Below, piece after piece: positions 11,501 through 21,597 of a DNA stretch of 64,000 nucleotides (within the stretch, counting starts at the first letter, position 1; each line of letters opens with the position of its first letter). The notes under the pieces were generated by a model that saw nothing but the letters and a program-made list of their open reading frames with translations, did no database searches and was not told the DNA's origin. The position numbers and the translations under genes are program-made. This DNA is from Lucifuga dentata (Eukaryota; Chordata; Actinopteri; Ophidiiformes; Bythitidae): contig VXCM01000483.1 in the NCBI GenBank assembly GCA_014773175.1, positions 224,493 to 288,492 of the forward strand, in the 5' to 3' direction.

Positions 11501-12758
11501 TACATTGATTTTAAAGAATATGATGCAGTGTCGCAAAAAAAAAAAAAAAAAAANAAAAAAAAAAAAAAAAAAAGTTGTTGAAAGTATTAAAAGTGAATTT
11601 GAAAAGAAGGAGTCATTCAAAGAAAAGTAAACTCGATGACTTGCTGAGTTGTTTGGAGTGTAAACCGCCTATATGCTCTGCTCTCTACCCTCTCAGGCTG
11701 TAACGAGAATGACACCGACCACTTGGACCGGGACCAGCAGGCCTATGCTCCAACGCAGAAGACCAAACGCATGCGGACCTCCTTCAAGCACCATCAGCTG
11801 CGGACAATGAAATCTTACTTTGCTATCAACCACAACCCAGATGCCAAGGACTTAAAGCAGCTTGCTCAGAAAACAGGCCTCACTAAGAGAGTTCTACAGG
11901 TAAGCAGAGATCCATTCTTCTTTCTGATATGATCACCCCATATCTATGTCTGCCCCCCCACTCCTCCTCCATTTCCCTCCCATTTCACTCCAAATTTTTA
12001 TTGAAGTCATCCTTTTACTTTTATTTGTTTGGTCCATTTGTAGACTTTGTAGATTCTTAAATGTTGTTTTGCCAGTGGTTTGGGAAAGAAAGGAGAAAAT
12101 TAGCTATTTGGAGTGCAGAAACTTAATTGTAAAATGTAGTTAATATCATTACCAACTAAGAGTGCACATGCCCTTTTGATCTGTGGCATAACATAAGGTC
12201 TATACTAATCCAACTCCCATAGATTAAAGTTGTGAAATAACAGGATTATTGTTTTAATTTAGAGCTGGTGTTGTTATCTGCCCCTTAAGATCAAAATTAT
12301 GTGTGAAAATTGCCATATAAAGATTTAGATACAGGATATAAGGCAGAGCAAAGGCATAGGAGCAGCTTGATCAAGTAATAAATGTGATAACTTGATATGT
12401 AAAGTATTGTATTTTCATAGAGAGAAATTATTTGATACTTTCTTTTAAAAATTAATCCTACCTAAACACCAAAAGTAAAAGCCACATTGGGATTGGTTTG
12501 CAGGTTTGGTTCCAAAACGCAAGAGCCAAATTCAGAAGGAACGTTTTGCGACAGGAGAATGGAGGTGTTGATAAGGCTGATGGCACCTCACTCCCTCCAC
12601 CCTCATCCGACAGTGGGGCCCTGACCCCCCCCTCCAGCGCAGCCACACTAACAGACCTGACAAACCCCTCTATCACTGTAGTGACCTCCGTCACATCTAG
12701 TTTGGACAGCCATGATTCGGGGAGCCCTTCACAAACTACCTTGACAAATCTTTTCTAA
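5383..12758 (+). CDS. lhx9: LIM/homeobox protein Lhx9, full-length form (5 exons)
   Basis: Joined exons 5383-5562, 6543-6745, 7924-8282, 11697-11899 and 12504-12758 give 1200 nt and 399 residues with no frameshift; human LHX9 is 397. All introns are GT-AG. LIM1 zinc ligands are C73, C76, H94, C97, C100, C103, C122 and D125. LIM2 ligands are C135, C138, H157, C160, C163, C166, C185 and H188. A basic segment (about 227-234) follows and is a likely nuclear signal. The homeodomain is 270-329, with R274 (R5), W317 (W48) and N320 (N51). The C-terminus is the family-typical Ser/Thr-rich tail ending TTLTNLF. LHX9 is a nuclear transcription factor that binds TAAT sites and, through its LIM domains, LDB1. 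It is known for roles in gonad, limb, pineal and forebrain development. LHX2 was excluded because the N-terminus reads MLFHGISGDHIQGIMEEMERR. Confidence 0.97.
5563..6542 (+). other. lhx9: lhx9 intron 1
   Basis: GT-AG intron of 980 bases, phase 0. It holds (ATT)n at about 5985-6110 with a 1-base N gap at 6044 and a duplicated flank, and poly(T) around 6378-6406 with N at 6392. The acceptor tract TTTTTCTCTCTCTGACCCAG is strong. No other gene is seen. Confidence 0.9.
5985..6110. repeat. (ATT)n microsatellite with N
   Basis: ATT repeats on both sides of an N at 6044, each preceded by AACTCTGCTGATAAAATGT, so the second is likely a duplicated assembly end. Confidence 0.9.
6543..6745 (+). CDS. lhx9: lhx9 coding exon 2 (LIM1)
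   Basis: It encodes residues 61-127 and two bases of codon 128, containing the whole first LIM zinc-binding domain. It starts in frame after the CCCAG acceptor and ends ACAG|GTAAGC. The residues CAGCGGKISDRYYLLAVDKQ are essentially those of mammalian LHX9. Confidence 0.97.
6746..7923 (+). other. lhx9: lhx9 intron 2
   Basis: GT-AG intron of 1178 bases. It contains a compound (CT)n(CA)n microsatellite at 6815-6898. It also contains an exact 62-bp duplication either side of an N (7226-7287 and 7289-7350), probably an assembly artefact. Nothing coding is seen. Confidence 0.9.
6815..6898. repeat. Compound (CT)n(CA)n microsatellite
   Basis: A CT run passes directly into a CA run. The same compound type recurs at 60390-60454 and, shorter, at 37690-37740. 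Confidence 0.95.
7924..8282 (+). CDS. lhx9: lhx9 coding exon 3 (LIM2 and basic linker)
   Basis: It completes codon 128 and encodes residues 129-247 plus one base of 248. It holds all of LIM2 and the linker, including the conserved PYFNGTGTAQKGRPRKRKSP segment. The acceptor is TTCCAG|A and the donor ACAG|GTGAGC. It is more GC-rich than its introns. The linker reads VQGPDYHPQLNF, slightly different from mammalian LLQGEYPPQLSY. Confidence 0.97.
8523..8595. repeat. (AACT)n(AAAT)n compound microsatellite
   Basis: About eight AACT units followed, after GAAT, by about eight AAAT units. Confidence 0.95.
8930..9410. promoter_or_regulatory. lhx9: Candidate intronic enhancer of lhx9
   Basis: A repeat-poor block in intron 3 with several homeodomain-type sites: TAATTAAGATTAA near 8930, GATAATC near 9270 and GTTAATTG near 9281. 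At 9291-9306 arms CCTCC and GGAGG flank TTAATT. It ends in a GC-rich stretch with an AGC repeat (about 9360-9379). LHX proteins bind TAATTA/G-type sites, so autoregulation is possible. Function is inferred from sequence texture only. Confidence 0.3.
11252..11307. repeat. Tandem duplication, 28-bp unit x2
   Basis: The unit beginning CAATGCAGTCAGTATAAATA occurs twice head to tail (11252-11279 and 11280-11307) without differences, so the duplication is recent. It is not next to an N, unlike the artefactual duplications in this window. Confidence 0.85.
11697..11899 (+). CDS. lhx9: lhx9 coding exon 4 (homeodomain helices 1-2)
   Basis: It completes codon 248 and encodes residues 249-315. It covers the acidic/Gln linker and the homeodomain N-terminal arm through homeodomain position 46. 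It ends phase 0 at CTACAG|GTAAGC, between Q46 and V47. The same donor can join either exon 5 (12504) or the alternative last exon (15078), which decides whether helix 3 is present. Confidence 0.97.
11900..12503 (+). other. lhx9: lhx9 intron 4
   Basis: GT-AG intron of 604 bases ending TTTGCAG. If retained it adds ten residues and a stop at 11932. I do not consider that a designed isoform. No repeats or genes are seen. Confidence 0.9.
12504..12758 (+). CDS. lhx9: lhx9 coding exon 5 (recognition helix and C-terminus)
   Basis: It encodes residues 316-399 and the TAA stop. It begins VWFQNARAKFRRN, the DNA-recognition helix with N51 at residue 320. The Ser/Thr/Pro-rich transactivation-type tail follows, with the terminal GSPSQTTLTNLF conserved across LHX2/LHX9. 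Confidence 0.97.
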   Translation, partial: VWFQNARAKFRRNVLRQENGGVDKADGTSLPPPSSDSGALTPPSSAATLTDLTNPSITVVTSVTSSLDSHDSGSPSQTTLTNLF

Positions 12759-13348
12759 CAAGCTATCTCTAACAGACTGATTTTATTTGATCTTAATTTT
12801 TGCTTTTATTTTATTTTTTTTGTTTTTTGTTTTCTTTTACTCAATTTACATTTTATTTTTTTAACCGACACCTTTAAAGCAACCAGAGACAGCTCCCTGG
12901 AACAGAGAGTGCTGTACTGTGTACACAAACAGGAACAAGAGCAAGAGCAGCAGCAACCACATTAAAAGACGAGGAAATCACTTTAATGTGTAGCATCTGA
13001 AACCGCATGGCAGCCATGTCTGTAGTTGACTCACAGTTTGCAGAGATTCATTTTGGTCGGGCCATTTTGAAGCTGAAGGCATTAGAAAATTGTCATGGAT
13101 TTCACAATTCGTTAGAAAATACCCCAAAACTTGAATCCCTTTTGGAAAACTAGATTTCTTACTTGATTTGCCTTTATTTGTACATTTGATTTGACTTACA
13201 GTATGATAAATGAATCCTTCTTAATTTATGGTTAATTGGTACATTTAAAATAATATGAATATTTTGCCCTCAGAAACCTGTATATGTATGCACTGTGTTC
13301 GCACTATTCAGTTTAAAGATTTTGTTTCTGTTTTGGAATAATTTGGAA

Positions 13349-13354
13349 AATAAA
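13349..13354 (+). terminator. lhx9: Proximal poly(A) signal of lhx9
   Basis: AATAAA about 590 bases after the stop, followed within 25 bases by a TGTTCTGTATATGGG stretch that could serve as the downstream GU-rich element. Confidence 0.55.
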
Positions 13355-14628
13355 CTTGTAGAATGTTCTGTATATGGGTAACTCCAGAAAACAGGCTTTA
13401 ATTATTTCCGAATGTTTCGGTCTTTAAGACTGACTTGGTAGAATCAGACTTTGGGATACCATAGAGCTACATGTAAAACTTCTAAATTGCATCTAACCAT
13501 TACAGATTATAGGGCAGGTAGATGCTGAAACTGCAACACACATTTATGTCTTTGCTTTACACCTCTACTATGATAAAGAGAATGAAGCAAATCCACAATC
13601 TGTACAGTGGTAACTGTTCAACATGTCACACAGTCATGTTGGTAGAAAGTGTTTGAAAATTGCAAATCAGCCAGAGAAATTCAGATTGGAGAGCAGTTTA
13701 TGGGCACTGTTGTAATCGATTGTTCTCGTGACAGAGCACTTTTACGGATTAGTTGGCCTCATGGATTAACAATAGTCAAATGGATAAATCCTAGGAAACC
13801 TATCCATAAATCCACAGCTAAACTCAACTTCACAGTGACAATATACTGCCCAGTGAAAGTGCATTATTGCTATTATCATGTTGCTCAGGGTAACGATGTG
13901 ATTTGAAAAAGGAAAGGGAGGGAGGAATCAAAGCGGTTGCGACGTTGCAGATTAGATTTTTGAGCCGACATGAACATCGAAATGACCTCAGATAGGTGGA
14001 GTCGCATAAGAGGCAGCCAGTGGGAAATCATTATCCATATGTTCTCCTTTTTGGCCATATTTCTACTTTCTTTAATGACACTTGCCACTGAACAGACCAA
14101 AAACATGTTTCTTCTGGCTGAACGATAGAGAGAAGGAAAGTCTTCAATGGAGTCGATACATTTCATTGTGAGCGTCACAATTTGTTCTATTGTAGAACAA
14201 AGTGGTACTCTAGATCTACTCGATGAAGTAGATGCTTAACTCAGTTCTACTATGTGCCTTATGCTATAACTTGGGAGAAAGTTTGTGAAATTCAGGATAT
14301 ATGTGTTCTTTGTTAACTGATTCACATCCTTTTGACGCCTCACTAGTTTTGTACTGTTTTGCATCTTATTTCCGAAGATCTTTTTATGGTGTATCCTGTT
14401 AAAAGGGGGCAGCGATGTCATAGAAAGCATTTGTGCACTCTTTCAGATATAGTTGGGTAATCCAAGAACCTTATATATTGATCTTCGTGTTAATAGTTGA
14501 GTACAGTAAGTGTTCTATCAAGATTGTCCATGTTTTCCTGTTTCTTGATAAAGATGGTGTATAGAAACTATTTCCCCTTAAATATTTATGGACCAAACGG
14601 TTGTTATATATCTTATTAAATTTGTGTG

Positions 14629-14634
14629 AATAAA
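14629..14634 (+). terminator. lhx9: Distal poly(A) signal of lhx9
   Basis: AATAAA followed by a T-rich stretch and TTTTTTGTGTTTCTTC about 45-60 bases downstream. This gives a 3' UTR of about 1.9 kb and lies upstream of the alternative last exon. Confidence 0.55.
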
Positions 14635-14820
14635 AATACTTTGCTTTAAATGGCTTTTATTTTTCATTACACTTGCCATTTTTTGTGTTTCTTCTTAAAT
14701 ACAGTTTTTGTTTATCACATCAACAAATGAGAAAGCATTCAGTTATTAATGACCAGTTAACCGTCGTCCCTCATTTTTGCTTCCATTTTTAATTTCTATT
14801 TCCTATTTTATGATGTTTGC

Positions 14821-14940
14821 AGTTTTTAACGTAATGCCCCATGGATTTGCATCTAAACCCTGCAGTCAAAAATATGAAATTGCTTTTTAATGCATGAACA
14901 TGGCTTTAAAATTTAAATCAAAGGAATGCTGCAAAGCATA
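14821..14940. promoter_or_regulatory. Possible conserved non-coding block with octamer
   Basis: A repeat-free stretch between the lhx9 poly(A) site and the alternative last exon. It contains ATTTGCAT (octamer, POU-type site) near 14843 and AT-rich homeodomain-like sites. It may be an enhancer or a splice-regulatory region for the alternative exon. Evidence is weak. Confidence 0.2.
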
Positions 14941-15077
14941 TATTGATATATATATATATATCCATATTTATAGTATATATTTATGCATAACATATTGATA
15001 GACCTAAAATGAAGTAAAACCCCTTAAAGCCAAGTTGCTCTGTAGTTAATATATTCTTACTCTATCGTTTCTTTCAG

Positions 15078-15134
15078 GGAGAACAAATCTTGGGGCATTA
15101 CAGCCATACATCCCGACGTTTGAAAATTCCCTAA
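15078..15134 (+). CDS. lhx9: lhx9 alternative last exon (Lhx9-alpha type)
   Basis: After a CTTTCAG acceptor, a phase-0 frame reads GEQILGHYSHTSRRLKIP and stops at TAA. From memory, the mammalian short LHX9 isoform ends with almost the same 18 residues (Q in place of H at position 10). Joined to exon 4 (11899), it makes a 333-residue protein with both LIM domains but a homeodomain cut after position 46, so it lacks the DNA-recognition helix. The mammalian form (LHX9-alpha) can still bind LIM partners and probably competes with the full-length protein. Use requires skipping exon 5 and its poly(A) signals. Acceptor, phase, stop and peptide all agree. Confidence 0.88.
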   Translation, partial: GEQILGHYSHTSRRLKIP

Positions 15135-15225
15135 AGTATTAACAGAAGGGGAAAACTTTGATGGGAATTCCTCACCATTGAAGACAAAGACAATATTAGG
15201 ATAAGATGATAGCATATTGAGCACA

Positions 15226-15231
15226 AATAAA
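15226..15231 (+). terminator. lhx9: Poly(A) signal of the alternative lhx9 last exon
   Basis: AATAAA 92 bases after the alternative stop codon. A long poly(T) run with an N (about 15276-15312) follows and could provide the U-rich downstream element, but its length is uncertain in the assembly. Confidence 0.5.
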
Positions 15232-15606
15232 CACCAACATAAAACCTGTTTCAGCTGAAAATGTACAACAGATGATTTTTTTTTTTTTTTTTTNTTTTTT
15301 TTTTTTTTTTTTAAACAAAACAATTGTCCTGAATGTTTGAATCCATCACCGGAGGAGACCCCACAATGTATAATATTTATGATATTGTGATAAATATATT
15401 TCTGTCTGTATCAGAATGGCACATCCACAAAATGGTAAAAAATGTATTGTAACATAGCTAAAACACACAAAAAGAAGGCACAGGATGTGATTAAAAGACA
15501 GCAGGAATCCAATATAACAGTGATACAGAAATAGTACTCTCTCTCTCTCTCTCTTACTACATTTCTCCTACTGAAGCACAATATAAATTTCTGCAATCTC
15601 TGTTCT

Positions 15607-15608
<2 letters not shown>

Positions 15609-15639
<31 letters not shown>

Positions 15640-15669
15640 CACATGCTGCTGTCCNGCAATCTCTGTTCT

Positions 15670-15697
<28 letters not shown>
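15609..15697. repeat. (CA)n microsatellite with N-linked duplication
   Basis: Two CA runs each preceded by GCAATCTCTGTTCTGTAC and followed by TGCACATGCTGCTGTCC around the N at 15655. Probably one locus counted twice. Confidence 0.9.
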
Positions 15698-15702
<5 letters not shown>

Positions 15703-16866
15703 CACATGCTGCTGTCCCCCATGCACACCCACCCCTGAATCAGCTTGCTAAATAGAAGTTTTCTTTTGTCACAAGTGTCATTTCACAAACACATGGCCTC
15801 CTTGAAACTCGGCAGCAGGACGCCCATCAATATGATGAGTGTATGAAGAGGACTGCAGAGCTGGAGCTTTGCCATCTGGCTGTACCGAGGGAAGGAAGTG
15901 AAAAAAAAAACCCGAAACGGATAAAGAAATGATTCTCATTTTGCATGCGCCTCATCATCTTGTTAACATTTTCCTTGAGATGTGTATGATTTCCTTTGAT
16001 TCGCTGTATGATTCATTGTCAGCTGCAAAATAAAGCATATGAAAATGAGTTCCCTGATGTCCATATCCCTCACGGTGAGAAAACAACAACAAAATGTCAC
16101 TGTGAGGACATGGACAGTAATGCTTCAAACTTATTTATTCTTGACATTCATCTTACTGTAGAGAGTAAAACAACAGATTATTAATTTCTTACTTCATAAC
16201 TGGATATTTGTGAAAGCAGCATGTTCTAATAATCCAAAACATTCAGCTACTACTTTCAAAATTCTCATGGGTAACAGTTATAATAATACATCTGGCATTA
16301 TTACCATTTATTCAAGCATGGTCACACATTTGATTTTGGAATAAAAGCAAAGGAACATTGACCAGCTTAAGCTTGGTTCTCCATGTGTGCTTAGTTGTTT
16401 TACAGTGTAGGACCATCTCATTATTAAGTATGAATGCTGAGTATGTGTGCCATGTGAAGAAGATGTGTTGGGGAAAGAGAAAAAAAAAGAAAGAACGAGG
16501 GGGGAGAAAAAGGGAGGGAGGGAAGGAGAAACTGAAGCCACACGGGGACCAGTAAACAGCCTGGTGTTGAATTCCAACAATGTGGGAAACAGCAAACACT
16601 TCAGTCAGTCCAAGAGGAAACCTCAGTCGCCGGGGTGCCTGCAAGCTGTGGCAGCGGGGCCATGTTGCCTGGGTGTGATGGGAGGACGGTAGGTGGGTTG
16701 ACAACGCAGAGCTACAGGAAGCAGGACTAGAGCACAAACACAGCCAGTGCTGCTCAGTTTTTGGAGCTGGAGGATGAAAAATCTGGACAACATCATGGGC
16801 CTGTGTTGACAAGAATTTTAGGGGATTGCTGTTGGGCTGGTGGTGAATGGAATGCATCGTATCTTA

Positions 16867-16901
<35 letters not shown>

Positions 16902-18747
16902 CAACTCATGATAAGCCATCTCCTCTTCCATTGCTATTGCATCAGGTTTCCCTGAAACTAGCTGTTCTGGTCTTTATTTCACAAGCTGCGAATAAAAGAT
17001 TAGTTACAGTGAAACATGTTAACAGTGGAGTGATGTTACTGTGTTGCATTCAACAACCAAATTTATATTTGGCCCATTAAATTAAACATCAGTGGATGAT
17101 CTTATCAATTTCTCACTGAGACTGGATCTGATTTGTAACCCTTACTTTTGTTATAATCTAAATGTAAAAAGTCGAATGTCCCTTTGTACAGCAACTTGGA
17201 CAGGTGAGAAAGCAGGACGACAAACTCAAATTTTCCTCCTCCTCCACCTCCCTCGTATTTTCTTCTTGACTGTACAACAACAATGCTGACAATGCTCTAT
17301 GTTTTCTGTCACACATGCAGTTATGCCAGAAAACCTGGGTGATCCTGATAAAAATTTGATACTTAGAAATAAAAATAACCTGAAAAAAATATATATTTCA
17401 GCACAAAAACCCCAGTAACACTTGGCCAGTAATTACAAAAAATCTACCAATGCATTTAAAGAGGAGAAGGGCACTTATTAGAGTACATACCTCTGCCAAG
17501 GCTTTCTGAATAAATCTCTGTTTTGATGTGCTGTATTAAAGGTACAGCATGTCAAAACAGTTTGCATGCTACTGAATCAGTATTATTTCAGCTTGTTGCA
17601 TGTTTCAGCCCTGTTTGTTACTGTGGCAATTTACTTAATGGGCTCTTTATCCATATGTTTTAGTCAACAGATCTAGATCTCTGTCTGGATCCAGATGAAA
17701 CTGGACTTAGTGATAGCTTATCATAGGATGAATATAAGATTGAGATTGTTTTGAAAAATGTCCTACCTTGCAATATTAAAAAAAATCATTAAAAATTGCT
17801 GCATCAGCACCAAAATTGAATTCCTTTTTGCTTTCCACCAAGTTTCATCAAAATCAATTGAGAACATTTTGCGGAATTCTGAAAATGAACAAACAGACCA
17901 ACAGAAAGCATAATCTTCTTGGTGGGGGTTATAACAGTTCTGAAAATGAACTGTAAATGAAAGCCAAAAGTCTGAAAAAGGTAAAAACAAAGAGATGTTC
18001 TCAATCCTTTAAATGGTTTTGCTACAATTCCATGATATTCAAATAGTGGTCAACATTGTTTGACTGCATTTAAAGACACAAAAGACACTGCAAAATTAGC
18101 TACACAAAATTAGCTACACAGCTCACAACAATCTACTGTCTAATTATTTTACAACAATGCTCAATACGTGTGATATGTTCAACTGAGGCCTAATTTGTGG
18201 TCATTTCTGCCTGAAAAACCATGTTCCATTTAAAGGTCAACCAAGAAACCAGCTACAAGACAACCAAGTCACTCTACTAATCCACAAAATAAATATATGA
18301 GGAAATCTCCAGCACATTAATCATTTTGGCATCAGAAGTGAATATTTAGGCAGACATATGTTTATGGCTCTGTGCTCCAGAAACCAAATCAGCAGTGCGG
18401 TTATATCCAGCAGAGTCCAAAGTCTCTACATGCAAACGGTTAAATGTGCTGAACTCAATCTGGATGCAAAGACAGCATGAGTGGATACGACAAAGTTATA
18501 CAGATGTGGCTGCAACACCTGTAATAAATGTGACGGTTAAATGGAAGAATGACTTCACTACTGAGTGACAAAGTATGTCGCTGCGTGCACACAATACACA
18601 CACACATGGTCACACACGTATTACCACACATTATACATATAGTGACAGGTGACAGGGTCAAAGCAAAGTACAGAATGATCACTCAGGCATAGGCCACACA
18701 TGCAGTTACAAGTTGCTCTGATCGTGTTGTTTCTATAGTCACCGCTG

Positions 18748-18779
<32 letters not shown>

Positions 18780-18880
18780 GTGTGTGCCCGATACTCTGCC
18801 AGTTCCGCCTCAGTTCCCAGCTCTCATTGCTAGGCGGCTATTTAACCTCAGCTCGAACACTAGCCACCTTACTAACATAA

Positions 18881-18923
<43 letters not shown>

Positions 18924-18924
18924 N

Positions 18925-18972
<48 letters not shown>
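18881..18972. repeat. (CA)n to (GT)n strand-switch microsatellite
   Basis: (AC)n runs to 18920, then AGG, an N at 18924, and (GT)n to 18972. The strand of the repeat flips across the N. This may be a real inverted pair or a false join of two repeat-ended contigs. Confidence 0.8.
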
Positions 18973-18973
<1 letters not shown>

Positions 18974-21253
18974 TGATGCAGAACAGGTGGAGAGAGCCAC
19001 TGTTCTGGGTGTTTGCCAAGAGAACGAAAACACTAACAGATACATTTGCGCACACACAGACACACACAATACACACAAACACACACAAAAGCAGCCGCTG
19101 AAAGCTCATTCTATAGAGTGATCGAGGCAGAAATAATACACCAGTTTTGTCCTTCATTGTCAGACTTTCTCTCTCCTGTGCCTCTTTGTGCAGAGCTTTC
19201 CACACTCCATAAGTCCTTTATTTCTCAGTTGTCTTGTTATTCTATATTTAAATGTATTCGTTATGTGGAGGCTTGCATCTAAACAACCTTGAAAACACTG
19301 CAGTCAAGGCTGATAACAACGGGTTGCAATTGCACTTTGAAGACAAAGCAACATTAATTAGTGAATAAAATGGAAATGCAGACATCACATGCCTCTAAGT
19401 TCACCTGGGTGTATTAAGAGAGAGAGACAACATTTCATCCATATTTCCATCCATAATCCCTTTCTCTTTTCCTCTGATAGCTCTCCTCTGTGAGCAACAT
19501 AAACAGGAAGTTCGTCTCCACTGATACGGCATGTTTCAGCATGTGACAGGTCAGCTTTGTACTGGCGGAGTGTAACCTCTCAGTTCTTGCTAAACCTTCA
19601 GGATGCACGCACGCTTCTCTCCCCATCTGCTGGGCTCTATGAAGTCTGCACCCGATCACAGGAGCTTTGACTGCAGCTTCTGTCTCTACCACATTGCAGT
19701 CATACCTAACCCCTGAGCCACATCAACAACACAGAGCAGAAATAAAAAAGACATGAGTGAAAACATCCCGATTTTTCTTTTTCAAGTGCTTAAAATGTGC
19801 TTTCAGCCCCGCGGGTCCTACATGTCTGCATATTTAGTTACGAAAAAAACAGGTGGAATTACACTGAAATGTGCATGTTGAAAAAAATTTAAAGCGTCAG
19901 ACCAAACAAAAAGTGAGCAATTGTTATTTAAGAATATCAGAGGTCTTATTTAGGATGTATTGTAGCGACTGAACAGTTTATAGCTGATCAATGCATTGTT
20001 TCACAAATCAGCCATATTCAACACTAGTGTATTTTGGCCTAAAGTACTTCTAGATTTTCTCTAATGGTGTTAATAGTGCTAATCAAACATTATTTGTGGC
20101 CAAATTTTCATAAATTCAACTTTCAACAAAATCATTATGTTTTTATAGACAATTTCCTTCAACAAAGAGGCCCAAAATATGAGCAAAAGTCTGTTTAAAT
20201 ACATCAGAGTGAAATGTCACTCTTACAGTAAAATGCCTTTAAAACCCAATAAAAATCTTGTCATTTCCCCTGGAGGAAGACCCTTTTTCACCCTGGTTAC
20301 CTGCCAGCAACACCTGAAAGTTTCAATGGAAAGAGAGTGAAATAGATGACAATATTCTCTTCACGCTAAAAAAAATCCCCAAATCAAAAGAAAATTCTCT
20401 CTGTTAAATAAACAATATAAGCAAAAAGAACACATGAAGTTTGCCATAGGTTTAAAGCACCAGATCAGTGCAGAGAGCCACTTTTAGAACAATGGAAATT
20501 CAACACGATTATTAAACAGCTTTCTACCAAACAGGCATGGAGGCATGCGTGTTGAACTAGAGGATCTCTGGGTGCAGCTCTCCTAGCAGACTGATGCATT
20601 ACTTTTCATCCATCCATCTAATTATTCCCTCAGAAACCTGAAATTTGAAGATACAAAAGACCGTCCCTATCTGTCACTGAGCGCCATTGATCTTATTGAA
20701 AGAAAATGTGGGTGTAGAGGAAACCCAATATAACTCATGCCATTAAATTCCACACAGCATTATTCACATACAGAATTGACAGATTTCTGTGAGACGTTTC
20801 TTTTAATCTTCAACTGTTGTTGAAGAAAAAGGGGGAAAAAAATCCTACACTCCAGGCATCTCTCCCTTTTCCATATTTTCAGTAAGGTTAACAAAAAAGG
20901 CTATTGAAGTAGAGAGGAAAAAAACCACTCCCCCACCTAACTTGTTGATTATTAACAACAGGGATTGGAAGACAGATGTGTTTCTTGTGTATCTGAACTG
21001 TTTGAATTGTCAGTCTGAAATCAGCGCTGAAGCTTTTATCAAAGCAAAATAAGCTGATCAATTCCAGATGCTCTCGCTGTCCATGCAAGTCAATCTGCAA
21101 TACCATTTTTGTCAGTAAATTCTCATGATATCCCCAATTAGACCGTGCGTGCTATGGGATATGTGTGTACTTTGCATGAGTGGGATGACAGGAAGCAAGA
21201 CTGTGTGGGTCGCTGTGTGTGCATATGACTGTGTATGTATAGGCTCACACACC

Positions 21254-21400
21254 AGTGGTGAAGAAGCATTCAAATTCTTTACTTAAGTAAGAGCAGTAAC
21301 GCAACAATGGAGAAATGCTACTTCACCTTGATTCAAAACCATGTTTATGAAAGTACCAGTAACATTTTTGCCAAGAATCACGAGTAGAAGTACTTATTGT
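21254..21400. mobile_element. Degenerate fragment of a common teleost MITE-like repeat
   Basis: The stretch AGTGGTGAAGAAGCATTCAA followed by TTTACTTAAGTAAGAGCAG resembles the very abundant fish repeat with a GTGGTGGAAGAAGTA...ACTTAAGTAAAAGTAC core, as I remember it. It is diverged and lacks clear termini. Class assignment (often hAT-like) is uncertain. Confidence 0.4.
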
Positions 21401-21597
21401 GAAATCCTGTCTGAACATTACACTATGAAAATCCCCCATATTGGAGATACAAGGTTTTTTCACCCAAAAGTGAGGAAAAATGTAACTAACATAAATGATT
21501 TCAAAAGGGAAATAATGAAATATTTGGAACAATAAAAGCCCACAGTTGGGCTGTTGAGATTGTTCACCAAAAGTGGAGGTCATGCCTTGAGATCATT

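Larger units (their letters stand above)
8283..11696 (+). other. lhx9: lhx9 intron 3
   Basis: GT-AG intron of 3414 bases, phase 1. It holds (AACT)n then (AAAT)n at 8523-8595, a poly(C)/poly(T) run with N at 9715, a tandem 28-bp duplication at 11252-11307, and poly(A) with N at 11554. The block 8930-9410 is GC-richer and repeat-poor and looks regulatory. Other parts are AT-rich with nothing recognisable. Confidence 0.9.
12759..14650 (+). other. lhx9: lhx9 3' UTR (long form)
   Basis: The region starts with a T-rich stretch after the stop and is AT-rich throughout. Two polyadenylation hexamers suggest short and long forms. It is free of simple-repeat blocks and transposons, as expected for a conserved long 3' UTR. 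The open frames within it are short and unconvincing. Confidence 0.6.
15313..21250. other. lhx9-nek7 intergenic region, proximal part
   Basis: No gene is supported. Microsatellites include (CT)n at 15538-15554, (CA)n at 15609-15697, (GT)n at 16869-16898 and 18748-18786, and a (CA)n/(GT)n switch at 18881-18972. Blocks 15780-16100, 19280-19430 and 20560-20790 are repeat-free with balanced base composition and TAAT-type sites, and could be conserved non-coding elements. Open frames up to 181 codons (16312-16857, minus) are in simple or purine/pyrimidine-skewed DNA. Confidence 0.5.

Noticed and set aside
11897..11932. Intron-retained lhx9 end (VSRDPFFFLI)
   Set aside because: It is simple read-through into intron 4 with a strong donor present and no poly(A) signal close by. 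The alternative exon at 15078 explains the short isoform better.
5383..12758. Assignment as lhx2 rather than lhx9
   Set aside because: LHX2 shares the homeodomain and C-terminus, but its N-terminus (MLFHSLSG type) and LIM1 details differ. Here MEVVGC and MLFHGISGDHIQGIMEEMER, the LHX9-type alternative tail and the nek7 neighbour all indicate lhx9.
16312..16857. 181-codon open frame on the - strand
   Set aside because: The region is strand-skewed (AG-rich on +), the product has low-complexity Pro/Ser/Phe runs, and there is no known domain or splice structure.
18748..19205. Open frames of Val-Cys or Thr-His repeats
   Set aside because: These are (GT)n/(CA)n microsatellites in translation. The same applies at 6655, 55204 and 55578.
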